Shown here one piece after another: positions 46,192 through 54,596 of a stretch of 64,000 nt of DNA. Below the pieces are notes generated by a model, which saw only the letters and a list, made by a program, of their open reading frames with translations, was not told the origin of the DNA and made no database searches. A program made the translations under genes and the position numbers. The stretch's first letter is position 1. Each line of letters begins with the position of its first letter. The DNA is from Anaerovorax odorimutans (lineage in GTDB: Bacteria > Bacillota > Clostridia > Peptostreptococcales > Anaerovoracaceae), in NCBI RefSeq assembly GCF_024459955.1, contig NZ_JANFXK010000014.1, positions 1 to 64,000 of the forward strand, written 5' to 3'.

Positions 46192-47418
46192 ATGAACACG
46201 ATAAAACTGTATCAGCAAGATGTATATCAAAGAGAATGTGAGGCTGCGGTAGCCGGCGTAGAGCAGGATACGGTCCTTTTAGACCGGACTGTCTTTTTCC
46301 CCACAGGGGGCGGCCAGAGCTGTGATCTTGGAACCATTGACGGATTGGAAGTAACCGAGGTTTATGAAAAGGATGATCTGGTGTATCACCGTCTTGCCTC
46401 TCCGGCCCCGTTTAAAGAGGGGCAGCAGGTACACTGCCGGATTGACTGGGAAAGGCGCTTTGACAATATGCAGCGCCACTGCGGCGAACACATTCTGTCG
46501 GGTATCTGCTACCAGCTGTTCGGTGGTGTCAACCGCGGATTTCATATGGGACAGGACTATATGACCATAGATATCTCTCTGGAGGAAAACCCGCAGATAA
46601 AGGAAGTCACCTGGGAAATGGCAAAGCAGGCCGAGCTGGCCGCCAATGAAGTGGTCTGGTCCGATGCGCCTGTAACAGTGCGGCGCTTTGAGACCCGTGA
46701 GGAAGCGGAAAAAATGCCACTCCGTAAAGCCCTGGCGATTGACGAGGAAATCTCCATCGTCTGCGTGGGAGATGAAAAAAACGCAGCCGACTGCGTGGCC
46801 TGCTGCGGGACACACCCCGCATGGGCCGGACAGGTGGGGATCATCAAGCTCTACAAGGTTGAGCACTACAAAGGCATGTTCCGAATCTATTTTGAGGCGG
46901 GAAAACGTGCGCTTATGGATTACGACCAAAAGCATGATTTAATCACCGCCCTGGGCAACCGCTATTCAGCCGGCGTCGATGATCTGATGGACAAAATCAA
47001 GTCCCGTGAGGAAAAAACAAAAGCCGTGAAAAACGAGCTGCATGTTCTGCGGCAGTCTGTAATCCAGGAAAGAATTGAAGCCATCCGCAGCGACCTTGCC
47101 AGTGCAGAAAGCGGAGATGCTCCCGGCCGCGAAGGCATCTTCATATATGAATATGACGATATGAAAACCGACGATCTTCTCAACATCGGCCGTCCTCTCA
47201 TCGGAGAGATCCCCAAACTGCTTCTGATCGTTTCCCCGCAGGATAATACCCTGCTGCTTTTCTCTGACGGCGGCATCGACTGCGGCAAGCTGGTAAAAGA
47301 GAACGCTTCTATCTATAACGGAAAAGGCGGCGGCAATGCTTCCTCCGCCCGGGCGATCTTCCCCAAGCGGGATGGACTGGATACCTTCATCGATCTTTTG
47401 GAGAAGCATCTGCGGTAG
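46192..47418 (+). CDS. alaX: Alanyl-tRNA editing protein AlaX (long form)
   Basis: 408 aa. It hydrolyses serine or glycine wrongly attached to tRNA-Ala. An N-terminal beta-barrel (TVFFPTGGGQSCDLG) is followed by the editing domain with zinc ligands HCGEH (about residue 97) and CVACCGTH (about 200), a coiled segment (260-300) and a C-terminal DHHA1 domain with GKGGGNASSARAIF. It is the AlaRS homologue without the aminoacylation domain. AAGGAG precedes the ATG. Confidence 0.93.
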   Translation: MNTIKLYQQDVYQRECEAAVAGVEQDTVLLDRTVFFPTGGGQSCDLGTIDGLEVTEVYEKDDLVYHRLASPAPFKEGQQVHCRIDWERRFDNMQRHCGEHILSGICYQLFGGVNRGFHMGQDYMTIDISLEENPQIKEVTWEMAKQAELAANEVVWSDAPVTVRRFETREEAEKMPLRKALAIDEEISIVCVGDEKNAADCVACCGTHPAWAGQVGIIKLYKVEHYKGMFRIYFEAGKRALMDYDQKHDLITALGNRYSAGVDDLMDKIKSREEKTKAVKNELHVLRQSVIQERIEAIRSDLASAESGDAPGREGIFIYEYDDMKTDDLLNIGRPLIGEIPKLLLIVSPQDNTLLLFSDGGIDCGKLVKENASIYNGKGGGNASSARAIFPKRDGLDTFIDLLEKHLR

Positions 47419-47448
47419 TTGCGGCTACGCATTTTCCAACATTTCGGG

Positions 47449-47456
47449 GGGGGCCA
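47449..47456 (+). other. Run of eight G after alaX
   Basis: A G8 homopolymer 31 bases after the alaX stop. It is not inside a recognisable gene. The following 90 bases read as a protein-like frame (ARPVGKVSSWVREAVLESG) that ends at 47545 and may be a gene remnant. Confidence 0.35.
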
Positions 47457-47550
47457 GGCCGGTCGGCAAAGTCAGCAGCTGGGTACGGGAAGCTGTGCTG
47501 GAAAGCGGACTGACCGCTGACGAGAAACGGCCTCTATGGAATTAAATGGT

Positions 47551-47664
47551 AAAACGTGTACAAATATGGGATTTGCTAAACTTTGTACACGTTTTGGAAT
47601 ATTTTGGATTGGTACAACAAGATGAGGCACCCGGGAGCCGGGCGAAGCCAAAAGGCGCCGCATC
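47551..47664 (+). other. Inverted repeat and structured element after alaX
   Basis: AAAACGTGTACAAA (47551-47564) pairs perfectly over 14 bp with TTTGTACACGTTTT (47582-47595). About 25 bases later, 47621-47664 can fold as GATG...CATC enclosing two hairpins, CCCGG-GAG-CCGGG and GCC-AAAA-GGC. I do not match it to a known RNA class. Confidence 0.4.
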
Positions 47665-47670
47665 CCCAAG

Positions 47671-47713
47671 AAAAAAAGAAACTGCCACTTGAAAGTGAAC
47701 AGTTTCTTTTTTT
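47671..47713. terminator. Bidirectional terminator between alaX and the 3D-domain genes
   Basis: AAAAAAAGAAACTG pairs with CAGTTTCTTTTTTT, with an inner CACTT/AAGTG stem. Confidence 0.85.
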
Positions 47714-47714
47714 C

Positions 47715-48818
47715 TTATTTTCTCACATCTACATAGACCGTTTTATATTTTACACCCCACTTATAGCATTTGCTGCTGGAGTTCATATACAGATCCACAG
47801 TCTTGCCTTTGATATTTCCGCCGGTGTCCTCGGCCCTTGCGTGTCCGTAGCCATCTACATATACCTTGGTTCCCAGAGGAATGACCTTTGGATCTACTGC
47901 TATGGCTCCGACTCTGGCTTTGGTTCCCATGGCTGTCCTGCCGCCGCCGCTGTAAGCATAGGCTTTAACGACAAATTTCTTTTTATAGGAAAAGCCCTTC
48001 TTATGCGTCTTCAGCTTAACCTTTTTCGCCTTGGCGGATGCCGGGGCGGAGTAAGCGGCGAAAACTTTCTTGCCTTTTATTTTTTTATACGCTCTTACTT
48101 TATAGTAATAGCTCTTGCCGCCTTTTAATTTCGAATTGGTAAAGCGGGTAATTTTACCTTTGTTTATGGTCTTGATTCTCTTATACTTTCCATTTTTGGA
48201 GCCGCTGCGATATACGTGGTAGCCGGAAGCGCCGCTGATCTTTTTCCAGGTCACAGTGATCTTTTCTTCCCCGGCCTTCGCCTTAACTACCGTCTTCACA
48301 GGTCTTGCTTTTGCGGATACGGTCTTGGAGTAGCCGCTCTGAACGCTGCCGCTGTAAGCCCTTACTTTATAATAGTAGGTCTTGCCTGTGGTGCGCTTTT
48401 TATTGTTATAGCTGGTCTTACCGCCCTTGACGGTAGCGATCTTCTTATATTTGCCGTTTTTCTTAGTGGAACGATAGACCCTGTATCCGCTGGCGCCTTC
48501 GACTTTTTTCCATTGGATTTTGATGGTCTTCATACCCACGCTCTTAGCCTTAACTCCTGCCGGAGCTGCCAGAGTTTTGGGTGCCTGGCTGGCGGCGGGT
48601 GCCTGAGTTGATGTTGTCTCCTGCGTCGCTGCCTGCGAGAAAGTCTGCGCTCCCCTTGTCTGCTGCGATGCCGCGGCTGTTTCGCCTGCCGGTTCTGTTT
48701 CCGCGGTCTCCGCCGTTTCCGCAAAAGCGGACAGCGGGGTAAAAACAGTCATCAGCATTATCGCTGACACTGAGAGTGCTCCCAATCGTCGTGCTTTGCT
48801 TACTTCTTCTTTTTTCAT
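47715..48818 (-). CDS. Secreted Fn3-3D domain protein (wall-associated)
   Basis: 367 aa. A signal peptide (about 1-32, ending AFAETAE) is followed by an Ala/Thr/Gln-rich linker, two fibronectin type III-like repeats (each with GASGYRVYRS or GASGYHVYRS; about 85-265) and a C-terminal 3D domain (about 275-367) with the aspartates in VDPKVIPLGT, AEDTGGNIKG and VDLYMN. 3D domains occur in Rpf/YuiC-type lytic transglycosylases that act on peptidoglycan. It lies 22 bases after a second 3D gene. AAAGGAGGGAGT precedes the ATG. Confidence 0.88.
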   Translation of the reverse strand: MKKEEVSKARRLGALSVSAIMLMTVFTPLSAFAETAETAETEPAGETAAASQQTRGAQTFSQAATQETTSTQAPAASQAPKTLAAPAGVKAKSVGMKTIKIQWKKVEGASGYRVYRSTKKNGKYKKIATVKGGKTSYNNKKRTTGKTYYYKVRAYSGSVQSGYSKTVSAKARPVKTVVKAKAGEEKITVTWKKISGASGYHVYRSGSKNGKYKRIKTINKGKITRFTNSKLKGGKSYYYKVRAYKKIKGKKVFAAYSAPASAKAKKVKLKTHKKGFSYKKKFVVKAYAYSGGGRTAMGTKARVGAIAVDPKVIPLGTKVYVDGYGHARAEDTGGNIKGKTVDLYMNSSSKCYKWGVKYKTVYVDVRK

Positions 48819-48840
48819 ACTCCCTCCTTTGCTGGCTCAG

Positions 48841-49803
48841 TTATTCACTGAGGATATAAATTGTTACATTTCTAACGCCCCAATTGAGGCATTCGCTCTC
48901 TGAATTTTTGTAGACGTCGATGGTATTGCCTTTGATGTTTCCGCCGGTATCCTCGGCTCTGGCAAAACCGTAGCCCTCCACATATACTCTTGTACCCAGC
49001 GGGATTACGCTTGGATCCACTGCGATTTCACCGACTCTGGCCTGGGTCCCCATGGCTGTTCGGCCGCCGCCTGTATAAGAGTAGGCTTTAACAGTAAATT
49101 TCTTTGTGTATTCTTTGCCCTGAATGGTTCCTCTGGTGCTCTTGGCGACCAGCTTGTTGACCGGTTTGCTGATTGTTTCCCGCTCCAATTCCCTGCGGGC
49201 AATTTCCTTTCCGTCGGAATAGGTGATTTCATAGACAACTCTGTCCTGCCCCTTCTCTCCCTTTTTAACGACTTTTGTCGTTCCTGCGGGCAGGTCGTTA
49301 TCACCTTTCGTCTTAGTCTTAAAGTCTATTTCTTCCGTGACCTCTTCCTTTGCGGTGGTGATCCGGTTGATTACGATTTGAGCTCCTGCTGTCAGCGGTT
49401 CATTCAGCGCCGGGCTGACCTTATCCGCTTCACCTACCTTGATTTTGTGGTATTTCAGCGCGTCCCCCACCGTCTTGGGCAGAGCTTTTAGTTCCTCGGT
49501 TTTCCCATCTGCCTGCAGGGTGAATTCAACGGCCTTCCTGACCTTAACTTCCGCTCCGTCTGTCAGAGGCTTGTCTATGCTTGGCGTAACGGAATCTTCC
49601 TTGACTAATTCGATATTGTTCTCTTCCAGCAGCTCAGCCACATCGTAACTGTTGGTTTCAATGGCTTGAGTCTGCCCGTCCACCACCAGCCGCACCTCTT
49701 TCGAAACCAGCTGTGTCAGCAGCAGGAAAGCCAGTGCGATAATCACAAGCAGCATTCCCAGGCATATTATCAGCATTTTGTGGTCTGCGAGTTTTTTAAT
49801 CAT
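48841..49803 (-). CDS. YabE-like DUF348-G5-3D wall protein
   Basis: 320 aa from the ATG at 49803 (AAAGGACAGCCT upstream). One N-terminal membrane helix (about 9-31) is followed by two DUF348 repeats (about 35-135), a G5 domain (about 145-215; EEIDFKTKTKGDNDLPAGTT) and a 3D domain (about 232-320) that is about 60% identical by eye to that of the next gene. YabE/RpfB-like proteins are resuscitation or wall-remodelling factors. The leader begins with a strong hairpin. Confidence 0.88.
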   Translation of the reverse strand: MIKKLADHKMLIICLGMLLVIIALAFLLLTQLVSKEVRLVVDGQTQAIETNSYDVAELLEENNIELVKEDSVTPSIDKPLTDGAEVKVRKAVEFTLQADGKTEELKALPKTVGDALKYHKIKVGEADKVSPALNEPLTAGAQIVINRITTAKEEVTEEIDFKTKTKGDNDLPAGTTKVVKKGEKGQDRVVYEITYSDGKEIARRELERETISKPVNKLVAKSTRGTIQGKEYTKKFTVKAYSYTGGGRTAMGTQARVGEIAVDPSVIPLGTRVYVEGYGFARAEDTGGNIKGNTIDVYKNSESECLNWGVRNVTIYILSE

Positions 49804-49843
49804 AGGCTGTCCTTTATCCTTTGCATTCTCCTGAAAAGAAAAA

Positions 49844-49907
49844 ACAGTGTATTCTTTATAAATACACTGTGCAAAAATTATTATAGCAAACTGATGAGCT
49901 CTGTCAA
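49844..49907 (-). promoter_or_regulatory. Promoter and leader hairpin of the yabE-like operon
   Basis: TTGACA (49902-49907), a 16-base spacer and TATAAT (49880-49885) on the minus strand. About 9 bases after the -10 a perfect 10-bp hairpin begins, ACAGTGTATT/AATACACTGT (49844-49870), followed by TTTTTTC. It would sit at the very 5' end of the transcript. It looks like a terminator but could instead be a 5' stabiliser. Confidence 0.6.
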
Positions 49908-50140
49908 GTTTTTGCCCCTCCCCACAGCCGGAATCACATTGTAACGTTTTTGGAATTCCAACGTTTCCATCCATTTCAAAAAGTTATCGTAAAAAACCCC
50001 ATTTTTACGTAAAAAAGTTACCGCAGACAGGCCGTAGGCATGCTCAAATCCGTTCAGTCCGCTCGCTATGGCCGGCATCATACTGTTTTCTGTTCAACCG
50101 CTCGTATTCAACAGAAATTTATTCTTTTCTATAAATCCCC
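49908..50140. other. Spacer with palindromes between yabE and gntR operons
   Basis: No gene. It holds the palindrome TTGGAATTCCAA (about 49951-49962), the inverted repeat CGTAAAAA/TTTTTACG (about 49988-50010) and TTTCTGTT/AACAGAAA (about 50092-50117). A short match to the family A end, AAAAGTTACCGCAG, is at about 50014-50026. Confidence 0.4.
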
Positions 50141-50217
50141 TTGACAGTCACAACTGCCTATGACATAATACCACTATAGTTAGTTACTCAAGTAATTAAC
50201 CACTTAACAAATTAAGT
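50141..50217 (+). promoter_or_regulatory. Promoter and operators of the GntR-ABC operon
   Basis: TTGACA (50141-50146), a 17-base spacer and CATAAT (50164-50169). Two palindromes follow: TTAGTTACT-CA-AGTAATTAA (50180-50199) and ACTTAA-CAAA-TTAAGT (50202-50217). Their place just after the start of transcription fits repression by the first gene product. Confidence 0.6.
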
Positions 50218-50248
50218 TATGTTCGTATAACAATAAAGGAGGGATCAC

Positions 50249-50617
50249 ATGAAACTTGACTTTGAATCAAGTAAGCCCATATTTCTGCAGATCGCAGAAG
50301 GCGTTGAAGACGCTATTCTTTCCGGGGCTTTCCCTGAAGGAGAACAGATCCCCTCGATCACAGAGCTTTCGGCCAGCTATAAGATCAACCCGGCCACGGC
50401 TTTGAAGGGGATCAACCTACTCGTTGATGAAGAAATCGTTTATAAGAAAAGGGGTGTGGGCATGTTTGTAAATCAAGGAGCAACGGAAAAATTGCAGCAG
50501 ATCAGACGGGAACAGTTCTTCGACAGCTATATCGCCGGACTGGTGGAAGAGGCCAAGCGTTTGGGACTGACTGCCGAAGATATAAAAACTATGATTGAAA
50601 GGGGATTCAGCAAATGA
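50249..50617 (+). CDS. GntR-family regulator, YtrA type
   Basis: 122 aa. Only the winged helix domain (about 8-75; SGAFPEGEQIPSITELSASY and KINPATALKGINLL) and a short helical tail are present, which is the YtrA subfamily. Such repressors control the ABC genes that follow and often respond to wall antibiotics. AAAGGAGG precedes the ATG. Its stop overlaps the next ATG by 4 bases. Confidence 0.9.
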   Translation: MKLDFESSKPIFLQIAEGVEDAILSGAFPEGEQIPSITELSASYKINPATALKGINLLVDEEIVYKKRGVGMFVNQGATEKLQQIRREQFFDSYIAGLVEEAKRLGLTAEDIKTMIERGFSK

Positions 50618-51465
50618 ACTGCATTGAGTTAAAAGACATATCCAAAAGCTTTGGCGCCACACAGGCGCTGCGCGGTGTATCCCTGCGTTTTGAAGAGAAT
50701 AAGATCTATGGTCTTTTGGGAAGAAACGGTGCCGGGAAGTCCACGCTGCTCAACATCATCGCCAACCGCCTGTTTGCCGATACCGGCCAGGTCAGCGTAA
50801 ACGATCTGCCTGCCGTGGAAAACGACAAAGCTCAGCAGATGATCTACCTGATGAGTGAGCAGACCCTTTATCCGGAAAAAATGAAAATCCGGGAAGTCTT
50901 CAAATGGACGAAGAATTTCTATCCTGATTTCGATGCGGCCTATGCACAGAATCTGGCGGCGCAATTCGGGCTGGATACCAAAAAGAGGGTAAACTCCCTT
51001 TCCACCGGATATTCCTCGATTTTCAAGATCATCATTGCTCTTTCCGTCAACACGCCTTACGTGCTGCTGGACGAACCGGTCCTGGGACTGGATGCCAATC
51101 ACCGGGACATGTTTTACCGGCTGCTGATTGAAAAATACGGAAACAGACCCAGCACGTTCATCATCTCGACCCATTTGATCGAGGAGGTGTCGGGGGTTAT
51201 CGAAGATATTGTAATCATAAAAAACGGAGAAATCATCCGCAACGAATCCTGCGAATCCTTATTATCCAAGGGATATACGGTTTCCGGGAAGGCCAGTCAG
51301 GTCGATGCCTTTATCGAGGGGAAAGAGGTCATTGGCGTTGATAGCCTGGGCGGCTTGAAAACGGCCCACATTATGGGCGTGCCTGATCGCCGGGAAATTC
51401 CGGAGGATCTGGAAGTAACCAAGCTGGATCTGCAGAAGCTGTTCATTCAGCTGACCAATTCTTAA
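50614..51465 (+). CDS. ABC transporter ATP-binding protein (YtrB-like)
   Basis: 283 aa. Walker A GLLGRNGAGKSTLL, a divergent signature NSLSTGYSS, Walker B YVLLDEPVLGLD and a switch histidine in ISTHLIEEV are all visible. A C-terminal extension of about 70 residues follows. It is translationally coupled to the GntR gene. With the next gene it forms an ABC-2 type exporter of unknown cargo. Confidence 0.92.
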   Translation: MNCIELKDISKSFGATQALRGVSLRFEENKIYGLLGRNGAGKSTLLNIIANRLFADTGQVSVNDLPAVENDKAQQMIYLMSEQTLYPEKMKIREVFKWTKNFYPDFDAAYAQNLAAQFGLDTKKRVNSLSTGYSSIFKIIIALSVNTPYVLLDEPVLGLDANHRDMFYRLLIEKYGNRPSTFIISTHLIEEVSGVIEDIVIIKNGEIIRNESCESLLSKGYTVSGKASQVDAFIEGKEVIGVDSLGGLKTAHIMGVPDRREIPEDLEVTKLDLQKLFIQLTNS

Positions 51466-51474
51466 GGAGTGTGA

Positions 51475-52236
51475 TTGTATATGAACATATTAGCAAGCTA
51501 CCGCTATCAAATGGCGGACCATAAAAAGGCGATCCTCATTTTCTATCTGGTGATCATCGGGCTTTTCGTCGTCTCCGGCCTGAGTTCGGCTCTCGTCACC
51601 ACAGGTGCGGGCGAATCGTATACCCGCTCTGTCAACGGCAATGAAATGGCAACGGTCATTTTTCTCTTTGTCATCGGGCTGTGCACCTTCAAGGAGACCT
51701 TTCTCCTGTCCCTGCAAAACGGAGTTTCCAGGAAAACGCTCTTCTCCGCGAAAATCGTTACCATGCTGTCTGTGGCGGCAATCATGGCTCTGGTCGATAA
51801 GGTGATCGGCCTGATCTCTCTGGCAGCTTTATCCTTGACCAGCAAGGGGGTTATCGCAGTAACCTTTTATGAAGGTTTGTACCCTGCCCAAACTGCCAAT
51901 ACCAGCGCTTTTGTGATCCATCTGGAAAGCTTTTTCTTCGAGTTCGTTCTGGCTCTGGCTGCTATGGCTGTGGGATATTTTATCACCATTATGTTTTACC
52001 GCCTTGCCAAAACCGGTAAGGTTATCGTGGGCGCAGGGGTTCCGGTGCTGTGTTTTATGATTATTCCCTGGCTGGATACCCATTTCTTTAACGGCAGGCT
52101 CACAATGGCTTTCGCACGTTTCATAGTTGCGGCTGCCTGCACGCCGTTCCGCGTAGTGCTCACCAGTCTGGCAGTGTTTATCCTTTTCAGCGCGCTTTCC
52201 TATCTTCTGATGCGAAAAGCCGTTGTCAAACGCTGA
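51475..52236 (+). CDS. ABC transporter permease
   Basis: 253 aa with about six hydrophobic segments, no signal peptide. It is the membrane partner of the preceding ATPase (9-base gap). Two starts are possible: TTG 51475 (AGGAG 5 bases up) or ATG 51481 (11 bases up). The sequence has no specific signature that I recognise. Confidence 0.8.
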   Translation: MYMNILASYRYQMADHKKAILIFYLVIIGLFVVSGLSSALVTTGAGESYTRSVNGNEMATVIFLFVIGLCTFKETFLLSLQNGVSRKTLFSAKIVTMLSVAAIMALVDKVIGLISLAALSLTSKGVIAVTFYEGLYPAQTANTSAFVIHLESFFFEFVLALAAMAVGYFITIMFYRLAKTGKVIVGAGVPVLCFMIIPWLDTHFFNGRLTMAFARFIVAAACTPFRVVLTSLAVFILFSALSYLLMRKAVVKR

Positions 52237-52343
52237 AAAGCGATTAATTAGCAGGTGATGGAAGCCCTGTAACCAACGCAAATTTACCAACAACGAAACT
52301 TATATCTCTGGCTGATCTATGTGGCTGGGGATATTTTTTCTAT

Positions 52344-52390
52344 TTGACAAATCGTTTTAAAGATGTTAGCATTTATACATTCAAATGTAT
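52344..52390 (+). promoter_or_regulatory. Promoter and operator of the TetR gene
   Basis: TTGACA (52344-52349), a 17-base spacer and TAGCAT (52367-52372). The palindrome ATACATT-CA-AATGTAT (52375-52390) lies just downstream. A 15-of-16 match is found before the next ABC operon (53106-53121), so it is very probably the TetR operator. Confidence 0.75.
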
Positions 52391-52407
52391 GTAAGGAGGA
52401 TTGATCA

Positions 52408-53052
52408 GTGCCGAGAAACAAATATCCGGAAATTACCGAAGCGAGAATCTTAGATACCGCTACCCGGCTCTTTTTGGAAAAAGGCTGGGAGCAGACAACG
52501 GTGCAGGATATTGTCGATGAACTGGGCGATATTACCCGCGGCGCATTTTATCATCATTTCAAATCGAAAGATGAAATAATTGATGCCGTCACCACCCGCG
52601 TTTTCATGGGCAACAATCCCTTTGAGGCAGTAGAAAAAATGACCGGGCTCAATGGCCTGGAGAAGGTGAAATATATTCTGAAATTCTCGCTTAAACGGGA
52701 TGATACCTTGGAACTTGGACAGATTGCCACAAGCGTCTTAACTAGCCCGATCTGTATCGGCAAACAGGTTTTAGACAGTGTCAATTCACTGGCTCCTTAT
52801 TTTGCCCAATACATCGCAGAGGGAGTAGCTGACGGCTCTATCCATGTGGAAGATCCTCAATATACGGCAGAGACGCTCCTCTTGCTGCTCAACATATGGC
52901 TCAGTCCTATGATTTTCCCCAGTAGCAAAAGCGAGTACCTACGTAAATATGAGCAATTGAAAATCATGTTTGAAAATATAGGCTTACCGCTGTTTGATGA
53001 TGACTTGCACGACTGTTTCGTTGATCTCCATGACAAATTTCATACTGCATAA
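52408..53052 (+). CDS. TetR-family transcriptional regulator
   Basis: 214 aa starting at GTG (AGGAGGATTGATCA upstream). The N-terminal helix-turn-helix (about 10-58) has TTVQDIVDELGDITRGAFYH and HFKSKDEI. The C-terminal ligand domain is not assigned. It probably represses itself and the following ABC exporter through the shared ATACATTCAWATGTAT operator. Confidence 0.92.
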   Translation: MPRNKYPEITEARILDTATRLFLEKGWEQTTVQDIVDELGDITRGAFYHHFKSKDEIIDAVTTRVFMGNNPFEAVEKMTGLNGLEKVKYILKFSLKRDDTLELGQIATSVLTSPICIGKQVLDSVNSLAPYFAQYIAEGVADGSIHVEDPQYTAETLLLLLNIWLSPMIFPSSKSEYLRKYEQLKIMFENIGLPLFDDDLHDCFVDLHDKFHTA

Positions 53053-53065
53053 AAAATCACGCAAT

Positions 53066-53091
53066 AAACTGCCGATGCTACGGCAGTTTTT
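53066..53091 (+). terminator. Terminator after the TetR gene
   Basis: AAACTGCCG pairs with CGGCAGTTT around ATGCTA, followed by TT. Confidence 0.8.
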
Positions 53092-53105
53092 AAATAAAGT
53101 TATAC

Positions 53106-53121
53106 ATACATTCATATGTAT
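53106..53121 (+). promoter_or_regulatory. TetR operator before the ABC operon
   Basis: ATACATTCATATGTAT differs by one base from the copy in front of the TetR gene. TATACA at 53101 may be the -10; a -35 is not clear. Confidence 0.7.
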
Positions 53122-53140
53122 ATAAAAAGGAGGCATTATT

Positions 53141-53875
53141 ATGGCAACAGCTCTGGCAGTGCAGACAAAAAATCTCTGCAAAACCTTTAACGGCAAAGAG
53201 GTAATAAAAAACTGCAATATGTCCGTTGAGTCAGGTACAATCTATGGATTCCTGGGGAAAAACGGCGCCGGGAAAACGACCGTGTTTAAATTACTTTTAG
53301 GTTTGCTGAAACCCACAATGGGGCAGGCAACTGTTTTGGGCATGGACAGCGTGCAAAACAATCTTGAAATTTTAAAACGAACAGGAAGTTTGATAGAAAC
53401 GCCGGTCTTCTATGAACATTTATCGGCGTTTGACAACCTGCAAATCCATCTGGAGTACATGAATTCACCATGTACCGATATTAAGGACACGCTGGAAGCA
53501 GTCGGCTTATTCAATGTCGGAACACAGCCGGTCTCCGCCTTTTCCCTCGGTATGCGCCAGCGTCTGGGCATTGCCCGCGCAATTATACACAGACCCGACC
53601 TGCTGATTCTTGATGAGCCGATCAATGGACTTGATCCCGTGGGCATCAGAGAAATGAGGGGGCTGTTCAAAAGGCTGGCCAATCAGGAAGGCCTCACAAT
53701 TTTATTATCCAGTCATATTCTTTCTGAAATCGAGCAGATCGCAGACCGCATCGGCATCCTTGCGGAGGGTTCAATCCTGCAGGAAATAAGCCCGCAGGAA
53801 ATCAAAGAAAAATATCCAAGCGGGATGGAAGATTACTTTATGTCGATTACAAACGGAGGTGTTTTGAATGAATAA
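53141..53875 (+). CDS. ABC transporter ATP-binding protein (BcrA-like)
   Basis: 244 aa. Walker A GKNGAGKTTVFKL, signature FSLGMRQRLGIA, Walker B LLILDEPINGLDP and the switch histidine in LLSSHILSE are canonical. It resembles the ATPases of bacitracin and lantibiotic exporters (BcrA). It overlaps the permease gene by 8 bases. Confidence 0.93.
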   Translation: MATALAVQTKNLCKTFNGKEVIKNCNMSVESGTIYGFLGKNGAGKTTVFKLLLGLLKPTMGQATVLGMDSVQNNLEILKRTGSLIETPVFYEHLSAFDNLQIHLEYMNSPCTDIKDTLEAVGLFNVGTQPVSAFSLGMRQRLGIARAIIHRPDLLILDEPINGLDPVGIREMRGLFKRLANQEGLTILLSSHILSEIEQIADRIGILAEGSILQEISPQEIKEKYPSGMEDYFMSITNGGVLNE

Positions 53876-54581
53876 GCTGATAGCATTAGAATTGAAACGG
53901 AACGGACTGCGCTCTTATAACCTGGCAGTCATCATCATTACAGCAGTAATGCTTTTGCTTCTGTATCTGCTTGCTGCCATTCCCAAAATAGATCCGGCGG
54001 AGAACGAGCTTGCCATGTTTATGTCCTATAAAAGTCTCCTCGGCTTAACCAACATTATCTGCATGGTAGCCTTTATGATCCTTTCCTCTGCCATGTCCGC
54101 CAAGTTCATTGTAGAAGAATATTCAGGAAAAAGAGCCGCCCTTTTATTCTCCTATCCTGTTGCGCGCTGGCGCATTTTAAGGGCAAAGCTTACTATGGTT
54201 TTTCTTTATACTGCCGCCTCCATGCTGCTCTGCGGTATGATCGCCCTGGGAGTTTTCTTTTCAACAGAAAGCGTATTTCATCTTTGTGCGGATCAATTAA
54301 CCATTGGCATCGTTTGTAACGGCCTTTTGTCTCTGCTCCTTTACTCGCTGGCAGCCGGAGTATGGGGAATGGTCGCTCTGTGGTTCGGATTTTGCAAACA
54401 ATCGGTCATTGTTACAATCATTGCCGCTGTCATTTTTTCCGTCATCCTCTGTCAGCTGATGTCAGCAGCATTCATACTGAACCCTCTAATGAGCGCCGCT
54501 ATCGTCCTCGTATCGGGATTGGCCTGTGTCATATTCGTATTGAGCAGCTTAAAGCGGAAAATCAGCTGCATGGAGGTATAA
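53868..54581 (+). CDS. ABC-2 type transporter permease
   Basis: 237 aa with six hydrophobic segments. It pairs with the BcrA-like ATPase. LIALELKRNGLRSYNLAVII at the N-terminus is typical of lantibiotic-immunity permeases. Cargo is not known, but control by TetR suggests drug or peptide efflux. Confidence 0.85.
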   Translation: MNKLIALELKRNGLRSYNLAVIIITAVMLLLLYLLAAIPKIDPAENELAMFMSYKSLLGLTNIICMVAFMILSSAMSAKFIVEEYSGKRAALLFSYPVARWRILRAKLTMVFLYTAASMLLCGMIALGVFFSTESVFHLCADQLTIGIVCNGLLSLLLYSLAAGVWGMVALWFGFCKQSVIVTIIAAVIFSVILCQLMSAAFILNPLMSAAIVLVSGLACVIFVLSSLKRKISCMEV

Positions 54582-54596
54582 CCCTTATATTGGTTG

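Noticed and set aside
47621-47664. tRNA or known riboswitch
   Set aside because: The folded segment is too short for a tRNA and lacks the conserved blocks of the riboswitch classes that I can recall.
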